Shown piece after piece: positions 51,700 through 61,275 of a stretch of 64,000 nucleotides of DNA (the stretch's first letter is position 1; every line of letters begins with the position of its first letter). The stretch covers positions 58,587 to 122,586 of the forward strand of contig JASANE010012752.1 of NCBI GenBank assembly GCA_030248225.1. The letters run 5' to 3'. The stretch comes from Trileptium ribeirensis. Lineage: Eukaryota; Nematoda; Enoplea; Enoplida; Thoracostomopsidae. The notes beneath the pieces are model-generated. The model was not told the origin of the DNA. It saw nothing but the letters and a program-made list of their open reading frames with translations, and did no database searches. The position numbers were made by a program, and so were the translations under genes.

Positions 51700-52570
51700 G
51701 AGTGTGGTTTCATTTATAAATTATATATTGTGTATTCACCTTTAACAAGCTATGTTTGATATATATGTCATCATAAACCACTGGAACCCTGAACTCATTA
51801 AAAACCCAAAACCTGAACGACTCTAACCCATTGCAAACAATTGACAACGCATGAAGTATTTTTTGCAGATCTTTATATAGCCAAACCATTGTATTAAGCC
51901 TACCGAAAACCAATATCTTAAGTTATTATTGCATATACACAGTACATAACCAAACTTGTGAAGTCATGCTATGTTCTGGAAATCGGGTTCATTAACCCTA
52001 GACACACTGAAAACCTCTGAAAATGCATGAAATATATACGTGCTGATCTCTAGATTACTGGTCTCTAGATAATTAAACCATTATATTCAACCTACTGAAA
52101 AACCAATAAAGAAATTTTTATTGCCTACACGCAGTACATAACCAAACTTCTGAAGACATGCTAAAATCTGGGAAACGAGATCATTGACACTCCTAAACAT
52201 ACTGAAAATGTCTGGAAAGGCAAAAATATGTATAAACAAACCTTCGTGTTCAGCATGCCGAAACACTCATACATAAAAGGTTAGTTGACCTTATATCCAT
52301 TGAAAACCTTGAAAAGACATGAAATCTATGTACTGTATGCTATATAACCAAACCATTGTATTCAACGTTCACAAAAACCTATATATAGACAATTTTTGAT
52401 GATCTGCATTCAATACATAATAACCTAACGAATGAAAACACGCTACATTTAGGAAATCGAGTTACTAGAACGTAAAACCCTCGAAACCCCAAGAAAAGGT
52501 ATAATATAGTGACGGTGGACTCTAGATATCAAAACCATCGAATCTAGCATGCTTAATAGCCTAATATGAT
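51700..52570 (+). repeat. Diverged tandem array, units up to about 190 bp
   Basis: The phrase ACCAAACCATTGTATTCAAC with variants recurs near 51883, 52073, 52237, 52352 and 52532. Companion phrases are CAGTACATAACCAAACTT and TGAAAACC(T)TGAAAAGACATG. Spacing is irregular, so copies carry deletions. The array is old and diverged. Confidence 0.6.
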
Positions 52571-52927
52571 CTAAAAACGTGCTGAAATTTGAATATCAAT
52601 ATTTCTGGCAAAGAGTCGTGGAACCATATATAGGCCCACAGCACCCCACGAAGTAGTCCCACAAAGGTGATGATCAGTCAAGCTGCAGATCACGATAAGG
52701 TCTCCTTTTTCCGATACGAAGCCTATGTTGCGCAATACGGACTGTGAAACACTGGGTACCCGTGTGGCCAGATTTGGCAAAGAACCCCTAATAACGGTTT
52801 TTTCCATTTTGACAGATGCGGTTGGAGGTTTTCGCGTATGGCGCATCGTCTTCACTTTTGTTGTCGAATAAAAAATTATCGAAATCCATATACCCGAAAA
52901 GGAATTATGAATGACAGCGACAGACAT
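52571..52927 (-). other. 118-codon open frame, status uncertain
   Basis: ATG-started frame with no domain I recognise; it ends ...RLFARNIDIQISARF. The same stretch (about 52670-52870) is also open on the plus strand in another frame, and a plus-strand acceptor-like ATTTTGACAG lies at 52808-52817. GC is higher than the surroundings, so open frames on both strands may simply reflect fewer stops. It could be an exon, a repeat relic or chance; I make no functional claim. Confidence 0.2.
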
Positions 52928-53050
52928 AAAAAAATTTTCACGACTTCACCCCTAGTGCCCTCCGTGGATACAGCGCTTGCTTCATTCGGTCCGTTTCAAT
53001 ATATGTCTAAACCACAGCCACGTCAGGTGGTGAGGCAAAAATACAATTAA

Positions 53051-54564
53051 CATACACCATGCATCATTTAAAGACACTTGTAAACAGTCTGCAAAATACC
53101 GATGATTGATACACTCAGCAGAACTGTCTTACCACATTATTGAGGTACCAGCGATATTGATGACTCGAGCTTCACACAGTACTAGTCTAGATAATTGTGC
53201 CATAACTAGAGTAGATATGTGAATGCAAGCAAGAGACAAATGAAACACTACGAAAAATTTATTACTATTACCGCAGTGCAAAAAAACCTATATTTGTAAC
53301 AATATAATTACATTCCTGCAAAGAAAGGCTCATTTAAGTTACAAAAGCAGCGCTGTATCGAAACAAATGGATTGACAAACAAACTATTTCGCAGCTGTTA
53401 TACTTGCATACAGTTGAAGAAATTTTGTTTTATTTTTTAATTCACACATACACATACAAACTTTACAATAAAATTTCAGTCCAGTCACATTTCAGTTCAA
53501 ACGAGCGTTTTTAATACTATAGAAAATTTTCTCCGACAAAAAAATTCCTACTTATATTTACATAAATACTGGTGATTGCGCTATGTATATAAAACGTTTT
53601 TTATCGTGACAAAATTCAATTTCAAATCCACTATATTAAATCATAAAATATGTTTGTGCATTATAATTTATACATGATTTTATAAACTAGTTGTCACGTG
53701 TAAATTTGTTTTCCTGCAGTAGAATCTGAAGAAATCCTTTTAGGCCAATGAAAGTCAAACGTATTTGGCAAACTGGACGCCCGTGATTGTTTGCCGTTAT
53801 CAACTTTTAGGAAAATTGGGAAAATCTACGGACCCGTAGCTACAGAAGGGACGCGATCCCGGTACCTCTGCTCCAGCTCAAGCTACCCTGCAGCAATGGA
53901 TAACTGTGGGTTTTTCCTAGAATTCCTAGCTCGAAAATCGTCATTATGCAGCGAAAATTTTGGAAGCGTTTTCAACTCAGCTGGACGCAGCGGTTCCGAC
54001 AAACCATTTCGGTAATATTTATGACGCAATATTTTTTCATTTTGGGTTCATCTTGGTAGCAAAAATAATTTTCACAACAAATGTATAATTCTATGTAGGT
54101 GTAATTCGAACAGCATTGACCGGCTGCGTCAATAGGCGTGTAAATGAAAATCAGCTGAATTGACTCATTGATTCATGGATTAAGCTTTCATATAAGGAAG
54201 TAAGATGTTTAGTTTATATGCATTGGGGCGGGCTGAAGGCATTTCAAGAGCGCTCAATTTTCTTATTTACGAACAGCAAAATGAATGCAGCATATGCCAT
54301 TGCAGCAGGTGAACTAGTGCTGGAGTAAAAGGGCAGAGCCATTTTGGGCTATCTGGCTGTGGGTCTGACATACGTATGTATTTTTAACTGGTTGAAATTG
54401 GTAAGTCTGTTTAGATTAAAAATTAAGAGCTACATTTTTAAATATTTTTTTCAAAATTACCTATGCATATTGTAAATTCGTAATATTTTTATCTCGGATT
54501 GTTCTCAAATAACTGAACACAGATATTTTTACCTTTACGTTGTACCTCAATTAAAAATGAATAC
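53051..54564. other. Intergenic with one repeat-like fragment
   Basis: AT-rich. At 53790-53990 a GC/A-mixed block (TAGGAAAATTGGGAAAATC..., CGGACCCGTAGC) resembles the A-rich-core dispersed repeats; the 74-codon frame across it is not supported as a gene. Confidence 0.4.
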
Positions 54565-54572
54565 TGTATGAT
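54565..54572 (+). repeat. Target site duplication of the hAT MITE, left copy
   Basis: TGTATGAT, identical to 54844-54851; eight bases is the hAT-superfamily length. Confidence 0.92.
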
Positions 54573-54843
54573 CAGTGCCGGATTTCCATCTAGGGGGGCC
54601 CTACGCAGAACTCGGCCGGGGGGGCCCTTGTAGACTAATAAGATAATAGCCCTTGTAGCTTGCAATTAAAAATTATAGACTATCGTGTAAATTGTAACGT
54701 CTGAAGCGAAAAACAGAAGACATAATGCATATATATATGGTAACATGGTCACTGTTCTGCTTCAGGCTTCTGAGCCGGGGGCCCCCTAAACCGGGGGGGC
54801 CCTACGCAGCTGCGTACCCTGCGTACTGGTAATTCCGGCCCTG
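54573..54843 (+). mobile_element. hAT-type MITE, 271 bp, with 8-bp target duplication
   Basis: Left end CAGTGCCGGATTTCC and right end (reverse complement) CAGGGCCGGAATTACC are imperfect terminal inverted repeats of the CAGNGCCGG type used by hAT elements. Subterminal runs of G/C (GGGGGGCCCTACGCAG, GGGGGGGCCCTACGCAG) repeat near both ends. The flanks carry a perfect 8-bp duplication, TGTATGAT, at 54565-54572 and 54844-54851. No coding capacity; it would need a transposase in trans. Confidence 0.93.
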
Positions 54844-54851
54844 TGTATGAT
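54844..54851 (+). repeat. Target site duplication of the hAT MITE, right copy
   Basis: TGTATGAT, identical to 54565-54572. Confidence 0.92.
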
Positions 54852-55284
54852 TGAATGAATGTAATATAAATATCAACAAATCTAGTTAATTTCGTGGCTA
54901 AGTTTCATAAAATGACGTGTAGTGTTGAGCCGAAATGAAAACAAATGCAAAAGATATAAAGAAATTAACTATGTTCAATGCATGACCTGAAAATTGAAAA
55001 CAATAAGGTTAGAGTTACACCATGCGACTGACTCTATGTGACCACCAAAGCCACTTTTATAACCCAAAGTGCAACTACAAATAAAAGAATACTTTCTAAA
55101 TTTAATAAATAAAACCATTATCATGTGCATATATTATACATATCGTTGCGTATATATGGTCAACACATATATCTGTTACAGGAAGTCGAATAAAACAGAT
55201 GCTAGAAAATATGTGACAAAACAAAATTACGTAAGGAAAATTTTTAAAAATGCAAGTTATCGATTAAACACACTCACCGTGGTG
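54852..55284. other. Spacer between the MITE and the giant inverted repeat
   Basis: AT-rich, no gene. An 81-codon plus-strand frame (55069-55314) runs into the inverted repeat and has no support. Confidence 0.45.
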
Positions 55285-55663
55285 GTGTTTGGTGGGCATT
55301 ATTTTTTTGCGTAAGAGTAATATGCAATACCACAGCCATAAAATAGCGTTGGTTGCTGAAAGCAGCTGCACATACTATATAGAAATATAAGTGTGTGGGA
55401 GTGAGTGAGCGACTGTTTTAAAAATTTAAAATTTAGCGCCAAAATTTATAATTTTTTCAGATCAATAATAACGCTGTTGATTAAACCAACGCGAATGCTG
55501 TCAAAGTCAAACAACGCGCCAGATTACAAAAAGCTCTCTACATGTATATAATATGTAGGATCATTTGTAGATGCTCCTGAGGCGAGCGTTGAAAGCGAAT
55601 TATCGCGTTTGCGGGTGCAAATTGCAATGGTGTACCCTGCTGTTCAGACCTCCCGCAATGGCG

Positions 55664-55981
55664 TCAGGCTGTGTATGAGTTTCGAGGAGAGAGCACCCCT
55701 TGGGTACGCCCAAGAGCTAATGACTGCATAATGGTCGTCAGAGCCCTTAAGGTTTCACTCAGGTGTCCACCGTAACATTCCAAAAAACATTCCATAAATT
55801 TGAAAACGAATTTATCGATTTCAACAACACTTTTAAAATACTTTTCAGTGCATTTAGTAGTAATTTTCAGATAAAAATGTTTCCAAATACTGCAAGAACT
55901 GCCTCTAAAGTTGAAGAGCCAAGTAATCCATCGAGGTGACCCTCCGCGAAATAGAGAATGGCTATGTGTTCGTTTTTCCAA
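55664..55981 (-). pseudogene. Open frame in the left arm, counterpart of 63324-63554
   Basis: Minus-strand frame containing EKYFKSVVEID, then LECYGGHLSETLRALTTIMQS. The mirror copy reads EKYFKSVVEIDELV, then LECYSELDMSETLRTTIMQS. Two of three indels between the copies are multiples of three, hinting that the ancestor coded for protein. No domain recognised; most likely a decayed transposon-derived gene fragment. Confidence 0.35.
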
Positions 55982-56758
55982 CGCAAAAAATAACTTCCAC
56001 GTTGTTATGCGGTAATATCAAAATGGTCTGATAGTTATGACTGAAGATAGGATAGAAACTATCATAGGATTGGTAAAAGGCCACAACATTAGCAACTCCC
56101 AATGCCACTAGCAATTTTAGCCATCAAGCGTAGCCACTAATCTTCGTAGGATTTGTGCAAAGTATCTGTACTGTTAACTTAAGTTTTATTAAAGTAAACT
56201 CAGCAAAGGATCTATTAAGGTTTTAGTATGTATATACTATAAAAATAAAATATTCATAGACAGCGTTGCAGCCTAGGCCTAATGTTCAGCCTCATCCCTG
56301 TTCACCAGAAGTATTTGAATCTGTTGCTAGACAGCGCTTAAAGTTTTCTTCACTTAAAACGCTGAATAAATAGCTATAGTCAGGGGTGCAGCCGGGATTT
56401 TATCTTGTGGACTGTTCGATGTGATGCGAGGGGTCCGATGACTAAATTTGACGCAATGCCACTGCTATTACATTGTGAAAGTCGGCGGAGACGTTTTAAC
56501 AAAGGGATTTTTTGTCCCAAATCACGAAACTCTCTAACCTAGTCGGAATGTAAACTTTAACAGCATACATGGGCCGATGTTTGAAGTAAAAGCGGGAATA
56601 CCCGTGCCTTCGGGGTGCGGAGGAAGGTGATTGTTGGCGGATGAGGTAACCCCCGTAGCGCGCTACCCCATGAGCAGTACTTTTAAAAGCTAATCATATA
56701 AACTGATGCTACAAGATTTAGACAGCATGTTAAAATAAACAATAAGTATGTAATATTA

Positions 56759-56953
56759 GTGGAACAGAGTCTTCTAACCTTCCGATGCATAACATCTATT
56801 TGCTGCAGGACCGCCATGCCGAAAACGTTTGCGGTTTACAATAGTAAGCACACGAGAGTCCTCCAAGAAAGGTGTTTGCTTCGAAACAGCGTGACCGAAC
56901 TAATCACATGTAAGCAGTATAGTCGCACAGATGTTTATAAAATTTTTATTTAA
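56759..56953 (+). pseudogene. Open frame in the left arm, counterpart of 62314-62520
   Basis: Contains KTFAVYNSKHTR followed by LLRNSVTELITCKQYSR. The right-arm copy on the minus strand reads MFAVYNRKHTRKSFFRQGVCFET and continues in a diverged frame. The opening motif is shared, but frames part after a few codons. Coding ancestry is possible but weak. Confidence 0.25.
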
Positions 56954-58104
56954 TAGTCTTCGCTTTTCTTTCTTCCTATTATCCACTCTATAACGTGTTT
57001 TTGAATACTTCTTGGACAGCTAATGTAAATCTGTGAAATATAAATTTGACATAGATATATACTGGTATATTTTGAACTGAACCAATCTCCATGGTGAATA
57101 CACTTTGATAAAGGGGGTTTAGCTCTCGGGTAAAGTTTCTTGTGCATATTCGAGTAGTAATATTAGTACTTTCTGCTAATTCAGAATTAACAGGGCCACT
57201 GCGGAGGCTGGCATAAACAGACCATCACTAAACAGACCATCTAGCATCGTCATAGCCAACTGACCTTGGACGCCTATGTATGCACAGGTGTGCAGGCGGC
57301 ATCCGGCCCGTGGAACCCCTCCTTGATCCACACTTGCTTTTGGAAAATAGATTCCCGCAACTTTAGAGCATGTGACTCTTTTAGCCCGTACTATAGTTCC
57401 TACCCCACCTGGTAACAGCCTTGAAAAATTAATTTAAGCAGTACAAGTTACAAAACTCATTCTTTAACTACAAACTAAACACGTAAAGATGACATAGGTA
57501 TCTCCATGAGACTATAATCAGTTGGTAATACGCAACTATTTTATAGTAATTAGTTCCACGCCAATGTATACTTGCCTGTATTTAGTTTTAGACAGTTGCT
57601 ATACTGAATAATTTCACAAAACGATTTACGAAATATTTCTCAAAACGCAGAACGACAAGAGTGAAATTAAGCCAAAGATGTGTGTTTTAGGTTGGCCGCT
57701 GTTGTCGTCTTGTCTTTTGAGGCCATAACATTGAATTCATACATATAAAAAATAATCCATCGTGTTAGGTTAAATTTCCTGTAGTTGTATATATAATCTT
57801 GACTGGAGAGGTAGTACTTAATATTTAGGCATTTGTTCTCTGGCGCAAGGTACAGTATTGAGTTTGATAAAAGTCGTCAACAAGGTTACGGTTATGGATA
57901 AGCCTTAACTGTATTACATTTACAAATTAATCAACATATTCACAACTACTGTTATGTCTTTAGTACGCCAATTTCGAAAAAACCGCAACTGTACCACACC
58001 CACAACTTGTAGAAAAGAAAGATAACTCATTGTAGGTATATATCATTTTGCTGCAAAGATATAATTCCTTAGTTGTGCCTTTTACTACTTTTGGCAATGT
58101 CATA

Positions 58105-58430
58105 CATGCTCATAAGAGGGGGAGAGGGATTGTCCCCAATTGAGGCTAAGAACCCGCTCGGCGCGTCGCCGTTCCCGCTCCTGGAGATTGCCTGATCCGA
58201 TGTGACTTCGCATCTCATCCTCACCCCCCTCCCACAACGTGGCGCACGGAAAATTTTGGGACAAATATGCAAAATCGGGGTCAAATGAGTAAAATTTGAG
58301 CGGAATCGGAAAAAAGGGGGAATAATTTTCAAAATTTGGCGAAAACAAGGGAAAATTTTGACCGAATTTGAGTAATAAAAACTTTCAAAAATCTATCCTC
58401 ATCGCAGCAAAACTCGAAACAAAGCAATTC
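58105..58430 (+). repeat. Dispersed repeat, CATGCTCATA-ended family (copy 3, in the left arm)
   Basis: Starts CATGCTCATAAGAGGGGGAG, with GC-rich sequence, then an A-rich core (GGGAAAATTTTGACCG). Two overlapping minus-strand frames here are by-products. Duplicated in the right arm at 60985-61275. Confidence 0.65.
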
Positions 58431-59736
58431 TCAGCTAAAGACTTGTAGCAAAATAGACATTTTATTGTGATCCGAAGGTACCATAATTCTATTACCATTG
58501 TGGCTCGAATAAAAGGCAGTTTTGTACGCAACGAATGACAGTTATATCTTAGTGGCTAAAACTCAACCATTGACATTCTTTATTGTAGTGCAGCCAGTCT
58601 GGAAAGAGCCGACATCACTGTTTTAGCCTGAAAGCAGCAGCAAAAACACATTTTTGAAATCATCAGAAGAATGTTCAAAACCCAGAGTAACCGTAATATA
58701 CATATACCTCTAAAAAGAAAAATAGGGTAACAGATAAAATTACCGTAATATTGAGCAGCTGAGGCGAAATATGTTGCAGATGTTTTCAAATACCTTCGCG
58801 GCGCATAGGTTTACGTTATATATTGTTTCAAACGTGGTAGAATTTCTTCATATGGGGAAATGAGAAAATAGAATGCTGCCGGTTGGTTAAGTTATGTCAA
58901 ATATTTATGAATCATATGGTAATATCCTACCTTAACTATTTAAAATCAAATTTTATTACTGCCCATCAGCTATGATACTAAGAACCACATTTTGAACATT
59001 ATAGAAATAAATGTTAGTATAGACACAGACATTTAGCTTTTGACAAATCGGCTAAAATGCAATATATAAACATTTCTACACACTAGCTCTTCCAGAGGGG
59101 GTACTCGGGAATATAGGGCTCCAGGCCCCACACCCGTCAAACCTTGGGCGTACCATTGAAAATTTGAAAATATAAAAATACAAGGTCTGTTACAACATTT
59201 ATTGACGGTCGAGGTCCGAGACCCCGTCAATAATTCTTGGACAAGCCAGTGCTTCTACTGGCTATAATACTCCGGAATATGCATATGAAAAAAATTTTAT
59301 AACATATTGACAGATAGGATGAAGGTATGCTACAAACTTATTAGCAAAACATTTTGAAAAAACAATCTTTTACTCTGTTCGAACAAGCTCGATATGCGGC
59401 GCGCAATTTGCACTACTAAAATCAGGCTTTTCTTCACAAACTTTAAGCCGTTCTGGTGGTGTTAATGATAAAAATCATAAGGATTGAACATCAGGAACTG
59501 TTTTGAGCCCGCTAAAATGAAAATTAAAAGCCAATGTATCGCCTATATTTTAAAGAAGGGTTTCTATCTGTTAAGTGCACGATACCACACGACAGATGGA
59601 TATCCAGTATCAGACCTTTTGAGCCCTTATAGCAGAAGAAGTTTTACAGTTATATTCATTATGTCATCATACTAATATTATAATATAAATTATACAAATA
59701 CATACATAAATACAATTGTACTAATACATATTAGTA

Positions 59737-59895
59737 TTATGTAACAGGGTCGTTCCGACCCTGCCACGGATACTTTAGGACAACTACACCCAAAATTGGA
59801 TTGGGATACGTCGGATAGGGCTGGTCACGTACAAGGGTCGCCTCGCACCAGCGGACATTCTGCAGGAAAGTATAGACCGTGTGGTTTACGTTAAT
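59737..59895 (-). other. GC-richer block, open on both strands
   Basis: About 150 bp of near-balanced base composition in an AT-rich setting. The minus-strand frame reads LQNVRWCEATLVRDQPYP and ends at TAA (59737-59739). A plus-strand frame from 59748 is also open to 59895. I cannot tell which, if either, is coding. Confidence 0.25.
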
Positions 59896-60171
59896 ATTTT
59901 GTATAAAATGTGCGAGTTATTTTGTATAAAATGTGCGAGTTATTTTGTATAGAATGTGCAAGTTATTTTGTATAAGATGTGCAGGCTATTTTGTATAAAA
60001 TGTGCAAGTTATTTTGTATAAAATGTGCAAGTTATTTTGTATAAAATGTGCGAGTTATTTTGTATAAAATGTGCAAGTTATTTTGTATAAAATGTGCAAG
60101 TTATTTTGTATAAAATGTGCAAGTTATTTCTGTATAAAATGTGCAGTTATTTGTATGAAATGTGTAGCTTG
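59896..60171 (+). repeat. 23-bp tandem array, about 12 copies
   Basis: Unit ATTTTGTATAAAATGTGCAA + GTT, starting at 59896 and recurring every 23 bases to 60103, then variants with single-base indels to about 60171 and a degenerate tail to about 60225. The variable base is mostly A or G in GTGC(A/G)AGTT. The period is not a multiple of three, so no frame survives. Confidence 0.95.
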
Positions 60172-60271
60172 TTTCGTATAAAATGTGCATATTAACATTT
60201 TGTGTAAAAATAATGTGCAGTCTCGCATAAACATGTCGTTTGGCCCAATGGACCATTTTGCATTATTGTAA

Positions 60272-60484
60272 TCCGTCAGGGACGAGTGTTCCAATCGGTC
60301 CCCAAATTGCGAGGAAAGGAGCCCCAACCGACCTGTAGAACTGAGAATAGAGTACTACGCCGACGACAGTTGGAAGGCAGTCGACAACTCAACCGGTAGG
60401 TATTCGTGTTATAGGGTTGACGGTTACGACCGTCCGGGAATAGGAGGCCCCTGGCTGCACGTTCAGGAAAACACGTCTGTTAAG
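60272..60484 (+). other. 70-codon stop-to-stop frame in the loop, status uncertain
   Basis: Reads ...VELRIEYYADDSWKAVDN... to LHVQENTSV and stop at 60482-60484, with no Met. The opposite strand is also largely open in two frames here. GC is near 50% against about one third around it, so long open frames are expected by chance. Possibly a decayed mobile-element gene; no domain recognised. Confidence 0.22.
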
Positions 60485-60718
60485 ACCGAAATCAAAAATG
60501 TTAAGTTTACTCGGTTATAATAATATATTAGGTAATGGTTATGGAAAACAACAAGCTAGAATAGACGGAAATCACACTTTGGTAGCACTTGTAACTATAG
60601 GGGATGACGGATGCCGGGCACCTTCGTTCAAAGGTCCGTCGCCGTCTGCGATATCATGGTACGGAAAATAACCAGAGTAGGCTGGTGAAACGCTTTGAAA
60701 ATTGCAAATGAAGATATT

Positions 60719-60876
60719 CAACAACCCAGAAGCAAACCCCAAGACCCACCCCAAACAACCACACCCACCAGCCCCACCCCCAACCAAAAAACCACACACA
60801 CTAGAAAAACAACCCAACCCCCCAACCCACACCGCCCGCCCCCCCCTTTTCCTCCATCCCCCCTCCAACCCCCCCC
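60719..60876 (+). repeat. C-rich, almost G-free tract abutting the right arm
   Basis: About 158 bp of C and A with very few G and T on this strand (AACCCAACCCCCCAACCC; CCATCCCCCCTCCAACC). The other strand is therefore rich in G-runs of three to eight, a G-quadruplex-prone composition. Five open frames called across it are composition artefacts. Its right end coincides with the inner edge of the right arm. Confidence 0.9.
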
Positions 60877-60984
60877 GTAACTGTAATTTCGTTGGCGGAG
60901 CAAAACTGCCTTTTATTCGAGCCACAATGACGTAGAATTATGGTTACTAGGGATCACAATAAAAAATGTGTCTTTGCTCAAGCT

Positions 60985-61275
60985 CTTAGGCTGAGAAATT
61001 GCTTTGTTTCGAGTTTTGCTGCGATGGGGGTACTCAAATTAGGTCAAAATTTTCCCCCTTGTTTTCGCCAAACTGGAAATTTCCCCTTTTTCATTCTAAA
61101 TTTTACTCATTGGGCCCCGATTTTGCATCCTTGTGTCCCCAAAATTTTCCGTGCGCGTTGGGAGGGGGGTGAGATCAAGTGCGAAGTCATGCGGATCGGG
61201 CTCCAGAGGAACGGCGACGCGCGAGCGTCTTAGCCCCGTCAATTGGGGACAATCCCTCCCTCTTATGAGCATGTA
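60985..61275 (-). repeat. Dispersed repeat, CATGCTCATA-ended family (copy 4, in the right arm)
   Basis: Mirror of the copy at 58105-58430; the terminus reads CTTATGAGCATG at 61262-61273. Confidence 0.65.

Larger units (their letters stand above)
55285..58546 (+). repeat. Giant inverted repeat, left arm (about 3.26 kb)
   Basis: Collinear, block after block, with the reverse complement of 60877-64000. Examples: GCAGCTGCACATACTATATA (55368) against 63910-63929; CACGCGTT-type blocks near 55600 against 63650; GGATTTGTGCAAAGTA (56148) against 63150; the CAATCTCCATGGTGAATACAC block (57085) against 62240; ATATAATTCCTTAG (58058) against 61300; GCAAAACTCGAAACAAAGCA (58408) against 61000; and AAAAGGCAGTTTTG (58511) against 60905. 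Alike by eye at about 85-90% in compared blocks, with small indels throughout. The right arm reaches the window end, so the outer limit is not fixed. Confidence 0.92.
58547..60876. other. Spacer (loop) of the giant inverted repeat
   Basis: 2.3 kb present once between the arms. From left to right: AT-rich sequence; a GC-richer piece at 59090-59155 (GGGGGTACTCGGGAATATAG); a small hairpin TATTGACGG...CCGTCAATA near 59200-59232; a GC-richer block at 59744-59890; the 23-bp array; a second GC-richer block at 60240-60484; and the C-rich tract. Confidence 0.8.

Noticed and set aside
29504..59746. PAR/NFIL3-type sites (RTTAYGTAAY) such as at 29504, 27666 and 59736
   Set aside because: Tempting as autoregulatory sites for the bZIP gene, but a few such matches are expected by chance in 64 kb of AT-rich sequence and they do not cluster near its promoter.
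60572..60935. Gly/Trp- or Pro/Thr-rich frames over the C-rich tract
   Set aside because: Products of extreme base composition: four or five overlapping frames on both strands are open at once.
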